Shown: positions 7,924 through 16,074, counted from the stretch's first letter. The stretch: DNA of 64,000 nt from DATHTK01 sp035463295 (GCA_035463295.1 DATHTK010000083.1:7387-71386); one strand, 5' to 3'. Numbers and translations: made by a program. The notes: generated by a model from the letters alone, not told the origin.

Positions 7924-8721
7924 ATGAGCGAGATAGGCGGTGGTCTTGCGGGGTGTAGCCTCGCGGGGAGGGTGGCGGTCGTCACCGGGGCGAGCCGGCG
8001 TACAGGGATCGGTGCGGCGATCTGCCGCGAGTTGGCCGGGAGGGGCGCGGACGTCCTCTTTACCCACTGGAGACCTTACGATAGGGACGCCGGCGCGGGC
8101 GAGGACCTCGACGGCCCCCAGGACCTGCTCGAGGAGCTGAGCATCCTCGGCACGCGGGCCGAAGCTCTGGAGGTAGACCTGTCGCGGCCGAAGGCCGCCG
8201 GGACGGTACTGGAGGCGACCGTCGAGAGGCTCGGGCCGCCCTCCATCCTCGTCAATAACGCCGCCTACTCGACCCGAGACGGATTCGAGAGGCTGGACGC
8301 GGCGACCCTCGACGCTCACTACGCCGTCAACGTACGCGCCACGGCGCTTCTGTCGGTCCTCTTCGCGAAAGGCTACGAAAATCGGTCCGGCGGCAGGATC
8401 ATCAACCTGACCAGCGGTCAGGATGACGGCCCCATGCCCGGCGAGCTCGCCTACGTCGCCAGCAAGGGCGCCATCAGCGCCTTCGTCCGCACGCTCGCCG
8501 CGGAGGTCGGCGGCAGGGGCATCACCGTAAACGCCGTCAACCCCGGCCCCACCGACACCGGCTGGATGACAGAGGAACTCAAAGAGGAGCTCCTGCCGCG
8601 CTTTCCGCTGGGGCGCCTCGGGAGCCCGGAGGATGCCGCGAGGGTGGTGGCGTGGCTCGCGAGCGAGGAGGCCGGCTGGGTGACGGGCCAGATCATCACC
8701 TCCGACGGAGGTTTCTTCTAG
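7924..8721 (+). CDS. Short-chain dehydrogenase/reductase (SDR)
   Basis: A 265-residue classical SDR that reduces or oxidises an alcohol/carbonyl with NAD(P)H. The cofactor motif TGASRRTGIG is at residues 20-29, NNAAYS near 113, the catalytic Ser in LTSGQD, and the catalytic pair Y-x3-K in AYVASKG near 176-182. The C-terminus ends SDGGFF, as in many 3-oxoacyl-ACP-reductase-like members. Acidic and basic residues after strand 2 do not settle NADH versus NADPH. The ATG has AAGGAG 7 nt upstream. Substrate unknown. Confidence 0.9.
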   Translation: MSEIGGGLAGCSLAGRVAVVTGASRRTGIGAAICRELAGRGADVLFTHWRPYDRDAGAGEDLDGPQDLLEELSILGTRAEALEVDLSRPKAAGTVLEATVERLGPPSILVNNAAYSTRDGFERLDAATLDAHYAVNVRATALLSVLFAKGYENRSGGRIINLTSGQDDGPMPGELAYVASKGAISAFVRTLAAEVGGRGITVNAVNPGPTDTGWMTEELKEELLPRFPLGRLGSPEDAARVVAWLASEEAGWVTGQIITSDGGFF

Positions 8722-8825
8722 ATGACGCGTGAGACGAACGGGGGGCGATTCTGGAGAGAAGACGTGGACTCTATCCCCGTAGCAGACCGGGCCGGTGAGT
8801 CGGTGCGGGAGGCCAGGCCGTGAGA

Positions 8826-8831
8826 TAACAT
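8826..8831 (+). promoter_or_regulatory. -10 box 9 nt before the start of the next gene
   Basis: TAACAT precedes the GTG at 8841 by 9 nt and no Shine-Dalgarno is present, suggesting a leaderless or near-leaderless mRNA. Confidence 0.35.
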
Positions 8832-8840
8832 GTCCGGGTC

Positions 8841-9248
8841 GTGAGGCACCCGGAACGAAGCAAGAACAGGCTCTTCCGTACCCCACCCAGGACGCTGCTC
8901 GACGACTGGGACCCCGAGCTCGACGCCCCGATACGAGGCCCGCTCTTCGCCCCCGCCATTCTCCGGGCGCTACTGGTGGCCTTCTGCGTCTTCGCCATGC
9001 TCTGCGCGGATTGGATCGGGCTCCTGCTCCTCAACTCCGAGGGTGTCGTGGCGCGGCTCGGGCCGTTGAACGTGCTGCGCGTAACAGCCGTTCTCTTGAC
9101 GGGGGTAGCGGTGCCCTCCGCGCTGCTCATGGCGCACTACCGGCGCGTGTACTCCTACATCTCCGACGAGAACATCTTCTTCGCTATCTGCTTCTTTCTC
9201 TCCTGCGTGCTCGGCATGCCCTGCGCCCTCGTCGGCCTCTTTGGATAG
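8841..9248 (+). CDS. Three-helix membrane protein, unknown function
   Basis: A 135-residue protein with a basic, proline-containing N-terminal tail of about 38 residues followed by hydrophobic segments at about 40-63, 75-98 and 108-135. No family is recognised. GTG 8841 is chosen as the only start giving the full basic tail. It has no ribosome binding site, and a TAACAT box lies 9 nt upstream. It stands between the SDR gene and the ATP-grasp gene on the same strand, with gaps too large to prove an operon. Confidence 0.65.
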   Translation: MRHPERSKNRLFRTPPRTLLDDWDPELDAPIRGPLFAPAILRALLVAFCVFAMLCADWIGLLLLNSEGVVARLGPLNVLRVTAVLLTGVAVPSALLMAHYRRVYSYISDENIFFAICFFLSCVLGMPCALVGLFG

Positions 9249-9324
9249 CGGCTCGCGACGAGGAACCGGGTCGCGGCCGTCCCTCGGAGACGCTACCATC
9301 CTGTACATGAGACCGTCGCTGTTC

Positions 9325-9356
9325 GACAGAGAGCTGATAGCCAATAGCTGACAGCT
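9325..9356 (+). repeat. Short repeat shared with 51568-51592
   Basis: Both loci start GACAGAGA and end ATAGCTGACAGCT, with a GATAGC between. This copy carries an extra CAATAGC-like insert. Each lies directly upstream of a coding region. The AGCT half-sites make it partly self-complementary. Confidence 0.45.
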
Positions 9357-9418
9357 CCATAAGATTCGAGCGCGAGCTGTCCAGCCCGAACGAGGTCTTC
9401 TCCTCCGGGGGCGAACCC

Positions 9419-10744
9419 TTGCCCCTCTACGGGCCGGTGCTCGGCGAGATGGACCGGATGGGGACCGGAGAGTGGGAGCGCAGGGTCCGCCGGGCTCACG
9501 GGCGGATGCTCGAGAGGCAGCGCGAGGTCGGCGTCCCCGAGGGAGACAAGACGCATCCCACGGACTACGTGCCGCGGCTCGTCCCCGCCGCGGACTTCGG
9601 GGTCCTGGAGCGTGGTCTCACCCAGCGGATGCTCGCGATCAATGAGTGGCTGCGGCGCCTGGAGCGCGGTAAGCAGGAGGTCGTGCCCCGCGAGGTCGTA
9701 GAGACCAGCTCTCTCTACGACACCTCCATCCCGAACCGCTTCGGCGACGTCCCGAACCGCCAGATGGGCTTCGACATCGTCGCCGTGGGCGGCGGAGCCG
9801 GCGGCTGGGACTACCTGGTCATAGAAGACAACGCCAAGATGCCCGTCGGCATCGAGCCCATGAGCCTGATGCGCGAGAGGACCGTCGAAGTGCTCCCCGA
9901 GGCCCACGCGGCGCTCGGGGTGCGCCCTCTCGACGGGCTCCTGGCTCGCTTCGGCGAGGTCTTGCGGGCCGCGTCCGCGGCGTCCGACCCTGCCCTCGCA
10001 ATCCTATCGACCGGGCCCGACGACCAGTACTACCTGGATCACAACGTCTTCGCTCACGAGCTCGGTGCCGTCCTCGCCGAGCGCCACGAGGTCGAGATCG
10101 ACCGCGACGGGTTTCTCGTGCACAAGGGGAGCGGCCGGCGCCTGGACATCATCTACGAGCGCATCGAGACCGGCAGGATCTACGACGATCTCCCGGGCCT
10201 CGTAGAGGCCCAGGCGTCCGGCAGGGTCCAGACCGTCTTCGCTCCGAACCTCGGCATCGCCGACGACAAGGGCGTCTACCCGTTTATCCCGGAGATGATC
10301 CGGACCTACCTCGGCGAGGAACCCATCCTCCCGAACGCGGAGACCTTCTCTCTTGCCGTCGAGGAAGACCGGCGTCACGTCATGGACCACTTCGACGAAC
10401 TTGTCGTAAAGAGCCGCAGCGGCTGGGGCGGCAAGGACGTGCTAATCGCACCGGAAGAGTCGAGGGAGGAGGTCGAGAAGTTCAGGGAACAAGTCGAGGA
10501 GAACCCGGTCGAATACGTCGCCCAGACCCTGCTCGATTTCTCGACCCACGTCCTTTGCGAGACGGACGAGAGAGGTTTCCTACTGCGCGACTCCCACGCC
10601 GACTACCGCGTGCATACCCTCGCCCCCGATGCGGAGACGGTCGAGGTTATCCCCGGAGCCATGACAAGGGTTGCGGCCCCCGGCAGCAAGCTCGTCAACA
10701 TCTCCAGCGGCGGCAAAATGAAGGATACCTGGGTACTCGGATAG
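9419..10744 (+). CDS. Circularly permuted ATP-grasp type 2 family protein
   Basis: A 441-residue protein of the DUF404/DUF407-like group, ATP-dependent carboxylate-amine ligases often found with alpha-E and transglutaminase partners. Recognisable parts are DYVPRLVPAADFGVLERGL near the N-terminus, the EDNAKMPVGIEPM strand-loop, and a C-terminal ATP-grasp half with ELVVKSRSGWGGKDV and a final NISSGGKMKDTWVL. The TTG at 9419 is the first canonical start, but residues encoded just upstream (9365-9418, PNEVFSSGGEP) also look homologous and have no ATG, GTG or TTG before the stop at 9338. The true start is therefore unclear or has been lost. No partner genes lie adjacent. Confidence 0.75.
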   Translation: MPLYGPVLGEMDRMGTGEWERRVRRAHGRMLERQREVGVPEGDKTHPTDYVPRLVPAADFGVLERGLTQRMLAINEWLRRLERGKQEVVPREVVETSSLYDTSIPNRFGDVPNRQMGFDIVAVGGGAGGWDYLVIEDNAKMPVGIEPMSLMRERTVEVLPEAHAALGVRPLDGLLARFGEVLRAASAASDPALAILSTGPDDQYYLDHNVFAHELGAVLAERHEVEIDRDGFLVHKGSGRRLDIIYERIETGRIYDDLPGLVEAQASGRVQTVFAPNLGIADDKGVYPFIPEMIRTYLGEEPILPNAETFSLAVEEDRRHVMDHFDELVVKSRSGWGGKDVLIAPEESREEVEKFREQVEENPVEYVAQTLLDFSTHVLCETDERGFLLRDSHADYRVHTLAPDAETVEVIPGAMTRVAAPGSKLVNISSGGKMKDTWVLG

Positions 10745-10999
10745 ACTCGCGCCGAGAGGCACCGCTATGATTTCAGCCCTGTCAGGGAGCACTTGAGATA
10801 GGTCGTCGCGGACGATAGGGAGCTCGATCCGAAGGTGCCGTAAGCGTATTCTGTCTTGCCTCGAACGGCCTTTGCCGGTAACGAGTCCCAAGCTCGTGCG
10901 CGACAAGAGAATAGGGCGAATGCCCGATGCCATCCTAGCGGCAAGCTGCCATATTCACTCCTACCGGACCATCCGGGAGAGACGGAAGGAGGCAGGACA

Positions 11000-11818
11000 A
11001 TGGGCGGTATCGCAACGGGCACGACAGAGGCGACTACCGTAGTCTCAAGTGACGGCACCCCGATAGCCTACGAGCGTGGCGGCGAGGGTCCGCCGCTAGT
11101 TCTTTTGCACGGGACGACCGCCAACCACAGCCGCTGGACCCCAGTCCTGCCGGCGTTCGAGCGGCGCTTCACCGTCTGCGCTATCGATCGGCGCGGTCGA
11201 GGCGGGAGCGGCGACCCAGACGACTACGCGATAGAACGGGAGTTCGAAGACGTGGCCGCGGTGGTGGACTCCCTCGGGGAGTCGGCTTTCTTGCTGGGCC
11301 ACTCCTACGGGGCGCTATGTGCGCTTGAGGCTGCCTTGCTCACCCGCAACGTCCGCAAGCTGGTGCTCTACGAGCCGCCGATGGACGTAACCGGCGAGGG
11401 GATCAACCCGCCCGGGATCGTCGACCGGCTTGAGGCACTGCTTGAGGTGGGTGAGAGGGACGAGGTGGTGGCCACCATGCTGCGCGAGGTTGCCGGGGTG
11501 CCGCCCGAGGTGGTGGAGTACATGCAGTCTTTGCCCGCCTGGCAAGCGCGGGTGGCGGCGGCGCACACGATCCCGCGGGAACTCAGAGCGCCTGAAGCCT
11601 ATCGGTTCGATCCCGAGCGGTTCGCAGGTCTTGAGGTGCCGACGCTTCTGCTCATCGGGGGCGACAGCCCAGCTCTCTTCGAGGAGGCCGAAAAGGCTGT
11701 GGCCGAAGCGCTGCCGAACTCCCGTATCGTCGTCATGCCCGGCCAAGGGCACGTGGCGATAGATACTGCGCCCGATCTCTTCACAACCGAGGTTCTCCGT
11801 TTCCTGGAAGGTTCTTAG
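11000..11818 (+). CDS. Alpha/beta hydrolase, copy 1 of a tandem pair
   Basis: A 272-residue soluble alpha/beta hydrolase. The oxyanion-hole HGTT is near residue 38, the nucleophile Ser in GHSYGAL near 98, the acid in LLIGGDSP near 216, and the catalytic His in GQGHVAID near 249. It is an esterase, lactonase or haloperoxidase-like enzyme of unknown substrate. The ATG has GGAAGGAGG 7 nt upstream. A second, highly similar copy lies at 13175-13969. Homology between the copies continues about 70 nt past the stop codons. Confidence 0.9.
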   Translation: MGGIATGTTEATTVVSSDGTPIAYERGGEGPPLVLLHGTTANHSRWTPVLPAFERRFTVCAIDRRGRGGSGDPDDYAIEREFEDVAAVVDSLGESAFLLGHSYGALCALEAALLTRNVRKLVLYEPPMDVTGEGINPPGIVDRLEALLEVGERDEVVATMLREVAGVPPEVVEYMQSLPAWQARVAAAHTIPRELRAPEAYRFDPERFAGLEVPTLLLIGGDSPALFEEAEKAVAEALPNSRIVVMPGQGHVAIDTAPDLFTTEVLRFLEGS

Positions 11819-12058
11819 CGAAGGCTGCGCCATGAGCTCACCAGGCACCGAGATGGCCTTATTCAAGGAGTTGCCTGGAGCTCGACTTTATCCATACCGG
11901 TGGAAGTGGCGTGAGGCTGCCGTCGAGTCGAGAGTCGCGAGCGCCGAAGCCCCGGTTGCATAGAGGGGCCTGAGCGCACGCCGGCCAACCTAACCGCACC
12001 CTGAACAGGACGGCGTTCTCCAACTCAGGACGACGCGGCCCCGAGCTTGTGGGGTCTG

Positions 12059-12087
12059 TTATTCACCCAACCGTGTGGCACGTAGAT
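12059..12087 (+). repeat. Intergenic repeat family A, copy 1 (short)
   Basis: TTATTCACCCAACCGTGTGG followed by a degenerate GTAGATAG. It matches the 5' part of the copies at 13050, 14518, 15949 and 16982 and is cut short by the start of the CPBP pseudogene. Confidence 0.6.
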
Positions 12088-12109
12088 AGCGAGCTAGAGG
12101 AGAATCTCC

Positions 12110-13031
12110 ATGGCAACAACCAAGACGACGCGGCGAGGAGGCATGAGCTTCAGAACACTTGGCCTATTCTTCGCTCTCACGTTCGGGTTGTCCTGGAGGT
12201 CATCGTACTCTATATTCTCTTCACTGCCCCGATCAAGGCGATCTTCGGCGAACTAGACTACGCGAACCCCGTGTACATCCTGGCGGTGTACGGATCGGGG
12301 ATCGTCGGTGTCTTGCTGGTCTGGCGATACTACGGCATTAAGGGCCTGGGCAGCTTCTTCCGGCGCCTCACACTGGTGCGGATGCCTGCCGCCTGGTGGG
12401 TGTTCTTGGTGATCGGCATACCCGCTCTCTTCTACCTGGGTGCAATCATCACGGGGACCTTCACAGACCGCTTCCCGTTCTCGACCTGGTACGGTGTGCT
12501 GTTAGCGTTGGTGCCTGCGCTGTTCATCGGTCCCATCGAGGAGTTCGGCTGGTGCGGCGTGGCACTGCCTCTTCTCCAGCGCCGGTTCGCGCCGCTGTGG
12601 GCGGGCTTGATCCTGGGTGTGATCTGGGGCCTGTGGCGTGTGCTGGTATTCCTTCTGAGCGGAACCCCGCAGAGTTCCTGGTCGTTCGGCCCGTTCTTCA
12701 TCGGGGCCATGGCGCTCTCAGTCATCATGACGCCGACGTTCAACGCGGCGCGGGGCAGCATCCTCATCGCGGTCTTGTTCCCTTCCAGCTGAACTGCCCG
12801 GCATGGCCTGATGCCCAGCCCTGGGACAACCTCATGTTCGGCATCGTTGCTGTACTCATCGTGGTGCTGAATCGAAGGACGATGTTGACCCGCGAAGGGG
12901 CTGTGATCGAGGTACTCATGCCCGGAGAAGAAGAAGGCAGCCGTTCAACCCCTAAGTGGGAAACGCGAGCAGATAAGCGAGTGCGAAGAGCGCCAGCGCG
13001 TGCGCCTAAGGCAATTCGTTGGGAGGCATGA
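12110..13031 (+). pseudogene. CPBP (CAAX-type) intramembrane protease, frameshifted
   Basis: Three successive frames make one protein. ATG 12110 gives MSFRTLGLFFALTFGLSW. A shift near 12187-12200 enters the frame with ILAVYGSG, PIEEFGWCGVALPLL and SWSFGPFFIGAMALSVIMTP. A second shift near 12780 is needed to reach FQLNCPAWPDAQPWD and a hydrophilic tail ending at 13031. Both shifts fit single-base losses. The second catalytic motif, normally GLWHLP in this family, reads GLWRVL, so the metal-binding His is gone. The Arg of the EE-x3-R motif is Cys. An intact relative lies at 16165. It sits between the two hydrolase copies. Confidence 0.8.
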
Positions 13032-13049
13032 TAGAAGAGTCGTGTTCCT

Positions 13050-13105
13050 CTATTCACCCAAGCTCGTAGAAGTGGTGTTCTCCGAAGTTTGCGTAGGGCG
13101 TGGCC
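13050..13105 (+). repeat. Intergenic repeat family A, copy 2
   Basis: Begins TATTCACCCAAGCTCGTAG, continues GTTCTCCGAAGTTTGCGTAG and ends GGCC. It lies between the CPBP pseudogene and hydrolase copy 2. Confidence 0.65.
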
Positions 13106-13174
13106 TAGTGGCATCATGCCTACGGTGGAAAGGTTTTCCCGCTCCGAACTTGGCGGGTTAGGAAGGAGGGTGTC

Positions 13175-13969
13175 ATCTCCACGGAGATCATCACGTCCTT
13201 AGACGGCACGCCTATCGCTTACTGGCGTAGCGGGGAGGGACCGCCGCTCGTGCTGGTTCACGGGACGGCCGCCGACCACAACCGGTGGGCTCCCGTTCTG
13301 CCGGCGTTCGAGCACCAATTGACCGTCTGCGCCGTCGATCGGCGTGGGCGCGGTGGAAGCGGCGACCCAGACGACTACGCTATTGATCGTGAGTTTGAGG
13401 ATGTGGCCGCGGTGGTCGACTCCCTTGAGGAGTCGGCGATCTTGTTGGGCCACTCCTACGGAGCGTTGTGCGCGCTGGAGGGTGCGCTACTCACCCGCAA
13501 CGTCCGAAAGTTAGTGCTCTACGATCCAGGGATCGAGGTGGCGGACGAGGAGATCTACCCGCCCGAAGTCATCGAGCGGCTCGAGGAGCTGCTCGATAGA
13601 GGAGATCGAGACGGGGTGGTGGCAACCACGATGCGCGAGGTCGCCGGGCTGCCACCCGAAACGGTGGAGTACATGCGCTCCCAGCCCGCCTGGCAAGCGC
13701 GCGTAGACGCGGCGCACACGATCCCGCGGGAACTGCGAGCGGTCAAGGCCTATGGGCTCGATCCCGAGCGGTTCGCAGAACTTGGGGTGCCGACGCTTGT
13801 GTTGAGCGGAGGCGATAGCCCATCCGCTCTCAGGAAGGCAGGGGAGGCGGTGGACGAGGCGCTAGCCGACTCTCGTATCGTCGTTATGCCCGGGCAGGGG
13901 CACGCGGCGATGGACACTGGGACCGAACTCTTCACAACCGAGGTTCTCCGTTTTCTGGAAGGTCCTTAG
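13175..13969 (+). CDS. Alpha/beta hydrolase, copy 2, with no canonical start codon at the expected place
   Basis: About 265 residues, closely similar to copy 1 at 11000: HGTAADHNRW, GHSYGAL (nucleophile Ser), GQGHAAMD (His). Homology begins at 13175-13178, where GGAAGGAGG (13161-13169) sits 5 nt before an ATC in the position of copy 1's ATG region. The frame is open back to the TAG at 13106 but contains no ATG, GTG or TTG before GTG 13250. A start at 13250 would delete the first two beta strands. The gene is therefore either translated weakly from ATC or is a new pseudogene. The body of the reading frame is intact, so decay, if real, is recent. Confidence 0.7.
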   Translation: MSTEIITSLDGTPIAYWRSGEGPPLVLVHGTAADHNRWAPVLPAFEHQLTVCAVDRRGRGGSGDPDDYAIDREFEDVAAVVDSLEESAILLGHSYGALCALEGALLTRNVRKLVLYDPGIEVADEEIYPPEVIERLEELLDRGDRDGVVATTMREVAGLPPETVEYMRSQPAWQARVDAAHTIPRELRAVKAYGLDPERFAELGVPTLVLSGGDSPSALRKAGEAVDEALADSRIVVMPGQGHAAMDTGTELFTTEVLRFLEGP

Positions 13970-14060
13970 AGAGGGCTCCGCCACAAGCTCACCGGGTACC
14001 GAGAGGACCTTATTCAAGGAGTTGCCTGGAGGTGGTAGCTTCTCGGAAATTCGTTTGCAT

Positions 14061-14098
14061 GAACACCCAGAAATAGCCCATATGGGCGATGCGTCACG
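14061..14098 (+). repeat. Intergenic repeat family B, copy 1
   Basis: GAACACCCAGAAATAGCCCA then TATGGGCGATGCGTCACG. The core CCCATATGGG is palindromic. It is related to 14801-14826 and 16041-16074 and follows a TTCTCGGAAATTCG string like the 3' part of family A. Confidence 0.55.
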
Positions 14099-14165
14099 TT
14101 TCCAACTCTTGTTACGTTGGGCGCAAACGCTCCGTGGGGGAGCGTGGAAGAAGGAGGTTGCGCTT

Positions 14166-14432
14166 ATGGTGAGGCGCATCATCTTGATGGTTGCGGTGGC
14201 GTTGATGATGGCGTTGATGGTGGCTCTAGCAGGGGCTGCTTCCGCTACCATCCATCCGTTGGCAAAGATGGAGTGTGCCAACGAGAATGCATCGGAGGTA
14301 GTGCAGACCCAGGACCCGCCAGGCCTGACCGGCCAGAGCCAAGGTAAGCCACCAAACAACCCCGTAGGCGGGACTATCGCGCAGCCGGTTTTCCAGGCAT
14401 CACCGAACGCCCTCAAAGACGAAGGGTGCTAG
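14166..14432 (+). CDS. Small secreted protein, unknown function
   Basis: 88 residues with a clear Sec signal peptide: MVRR, a hydrophobic core of about 20 residues, then a probable cleavage after ASA near residue 27. The mature part is about 60 residues, hydrophilic and Asn/Gln/Pro-rich, with one Cys early (MECANEN) and one as the last residue (DEGC), which could form a disulfide. No family is recognised. AAGGAGG precedes the ATG by about 8 nt and a strong terminator follows, so it is a complete single-gene transcript. The region upstream carries repeat B. Confidence 0.75.
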   Translation: MVRRIILMVAVALMMALMVALAGAASATIHPLAKMECANENASEVVQTQDPPGLTGQSQGKPPNNPVGGTIAQPVFQASPNALKDEGC

Positions 14433-14480
14433 AGAGACACCGCAAGCGAAGGAGTAGGCAACTCCGAAATAGCATGCGAA

Positions 14481-14507
14481 GGGAGGAGGCTATAGCCTCC
14501 TCCCTTT
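14481..14507 (+). terminator. Rho-independent terminator of the secreted-protein gene
   Basis: GGGAGGAGGC and GCCTCCTCCC form a perfect 10-bp stem with a TATA loop, followed by TTT. The stem is symmetric and can act in either direction. Confidence 0.85.
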
Positions 14508-14517
14508 CCAGCTTCTC

Positions 14518-14576
14518 TTATTCACCGAAGCTCGTGGAAGTATAGAAATTCTCGGAAGTCCGCATAGCCCCGGTCA
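14518..14576 (+). repeat. Intergenic repeat family A, copy 3
   Basis: TTATTCACCGAAGCTCGTGG, then AATTCTCGGAAGTCCGCATA and GCCCCGGTC. It is the copy closest to a consensus of both halves and starts 11 nt after the terminator stem. Confidence 0.65.
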
Positions 14577-14913
14577 AGTACCCGTGAGCATCTGCCCTTC
14601 TGGCACTCTCCTCTCCCTGGAGGACCGGGGCCGTCTGGGCCGAGGCGAAGCGTCGTAGATTCGTGCGTGAGCCTTGTCTACTTTTTGAAACACTTGTAGC
14701 TTTTTGTGGTATAGTGTGGTTGTGGAAGACGGTCTTAGGTCGAATGGGGTGGACGACCTCCCCCCATTCACGAGTGAGTGCTCGATCTTGTTAGCAATCA
14801 CAAAGATACGCCGTATGGGGGATACGCTGCCCCCTTAGCGGCATTAGGCTACTTCGGTAAGCAGCTGCAGAGCGTTTGCGTAGCCCCATGCACAGTAAGA
14901 GTTCAGGAGGAGT
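14577..14913 (+). promoter_or_regulatory. Promoter and structured leader of the LuxR-type gene
   Basis: An AT-rich island carries TTGAAA (14685-14690) and TATAGT (14710-14715), with a long 19-nt spacer. The transcript leader has a hairpin GAATGGGG/CCCCATTC (14742-14769) and a family B-like string (14801-14826). Open frames here are out of phase with the regulator and have no recognisable product. Confidence 0.45.
14801..14826 (+). repeat. Intergenic repeat family B, copy 2 (partial)
   Basis: AAAGATACGCCGTATGGGGG then ATACG. It shares the A-TACG-C-TATGGGGGAT core with 16041-16074. Confidence 0.4.
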
Positions 14914-15912
14914 ATGAGACAGGAATTCACTACAGGACTACGGTGCGCAAACGGAGCGAACTGCGTCTCTTATGCTGCCTTGGGAGAACCCTCCAAGTTG
15001 TCTCACGGCAATCCGACTCCGAGGTGTTTCGCTTGCGAGGAACACCGCATAGTCTTGGAGACGGAATCGGCGGCCGCGAAGCTGATGGCCGGCAAGAAGC
15101 AAGACTCCCTTGAAGGGAGACAAGGTGAACGGCGTAGAGCGTCATCGCTCGTCTGCAAACGTGGGATGCAATCCGCACACACGTCGGAGGATCACTACCG
15201 TGCACGCAGGCGGGCGCGGTCGCACCTAGAGGTGGTGGATGCCCAGCCAGAGCGGGCCGAAGCGGACCCTGTGATATCACTGGCCCAGACCGGGCGTGCA
15301 AGAGATGAGCGCGAGCCCTCAGGTCTTATCTGGCTTCGGTGTGAGCTCCCCTGCTCGGTAGTGACGCTCGGCCTAAAGTTAGCTTTGGAGAAGGCGCGGA
15401 CGCAGCAGGTGTATACTGGGCCATCTCGTCCGAAGACCGCGCCTTCGAGCATCATACTCTGCACAAACGGCGTCGCCACCGCCTCCGAGGGGGTGAAGGA
15501 ACTCCGGGATTTGTACCCGGACAGTTCGATCCTGGTTTTTGGTGTGTACGCGGACCTGTCGCTCGCGAAGGTGGCCCTCAGGAGCGGGGCTCGCGGCTTC
15601 ATGCACACGGGCATGAGCGCGCAGCAAATAGTCAGGGCCGTCGAAGTGGCCGCGAAGGGTGAGCTCGTTCTTCCCAGGGCTTTGCTAGAGGCCTTTATAT
15701 TGAACGAAGAGCAGGTGGAACTCGGCGCGCTCTCCATCCGCCAGGGAGAGGTCGTAGGCCTTGTTGTCGAGGCGTTGACCAACGCTCAGATAGCCAAGCG
15801 CCTACATCTAGCCGAGTCCACCGTCAAGCAGCACTTGCGCGCCTCCTACAAGATCCTCGGTGTGTCCAATCGCACCGAGGCTATGAATCTCCTTCGAACC
15901 TCCCACGCTTAG
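14914..15912 (+). CDS. LuxR-family transcription regulator with unusual N-terminal region
   Basis: A 332-residue protein. The C-terminal 65 residues are a LuxR/FixJ helix-turn-helix (LTNAQIAKRLHLAESTVKQH, then LRASYKILGVSNRTEA). Residues about 175-265 resemble a response-regulator receiver core in its second half (DSSILVFGVYADLSLAKVAL, then GARGFMHTGMSAQQIVRAV), but the usual phospho-Asp is not evident. The first 50 residues hold four cysteines as C-x5-C and C-x2-C (CANGANC, CFAC), a possible zinc knuckle. The middle is Arg-rich and low in hydrophobics. AGGAGG is 5 nt before the ATG. No sensor kinase is adjacent, so it may respond to metal, redox or an unlinked partner. Confidence 0.75.
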   Translation: MRQEFTTGLRCANGANCVSYAALGEPSKLSHGNPTPRCFACEEHRIVLETESAAAKLMAGKKQDSLEGRQGERRRASSLVCKRGMQSAHTSEDHYRARRRARSHLEVVDAQPERAEADPVISLAQTGRARDEREPSGLIWLRCELPCSVVTLGLKLALEKARTQQVYTGPSRPKTAPSSIILCTNGVATASEGVKELRDLYPDSSILVFGVYADLSLAKVALRSGARGFMHTGMSAQQIVRAVEVAAKGELVLPRALLEAFILNEEQVELGALSIRQGEVVGLVVEALTNAQIAKRLHLAESTVKQHLRASYKILGVSNRTEAMNLLRTSHA

Positions 15913-15948
15913 TAGTGTAGGGAGGTGGCGGGGCCCTTCTTCTTACCC

Positions 15949-16020
15949 TTATTCACCCAACCGCGTGGAAGTAGATGAATTCTGCGAACTTCGCCTTTAT
16001 CGGGTTCTCGGAGGTTCGCT
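15949..16020 (+). repeat. Intergenic repeat family A, copy 4
   Basis: TTATTCACCCAACCGCGTGG, then ATTCTGCGAACTTCGC and a second TTCTCGGAGGTTCGC. The 3' half therefore appears twice, as if partly duplicated. Confidence 0.65.
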
Positions 16021-16040
16021 ATTCGCTAGCAACGCTCTAG

Positions 16041-16074
16041 GAACACCAAGAATACGTCATATGGGGGATGTGAC
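16041..16074 (+). repeat. Intergenic repeat family B, copy 3
   Basis: GAACACCAAGAATACGTCAT then ATGGGGGATGTGAC. It follows family A copy 4 by 20 nt, the same A-to-B order seen before 14061. Confidence 0.55.
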
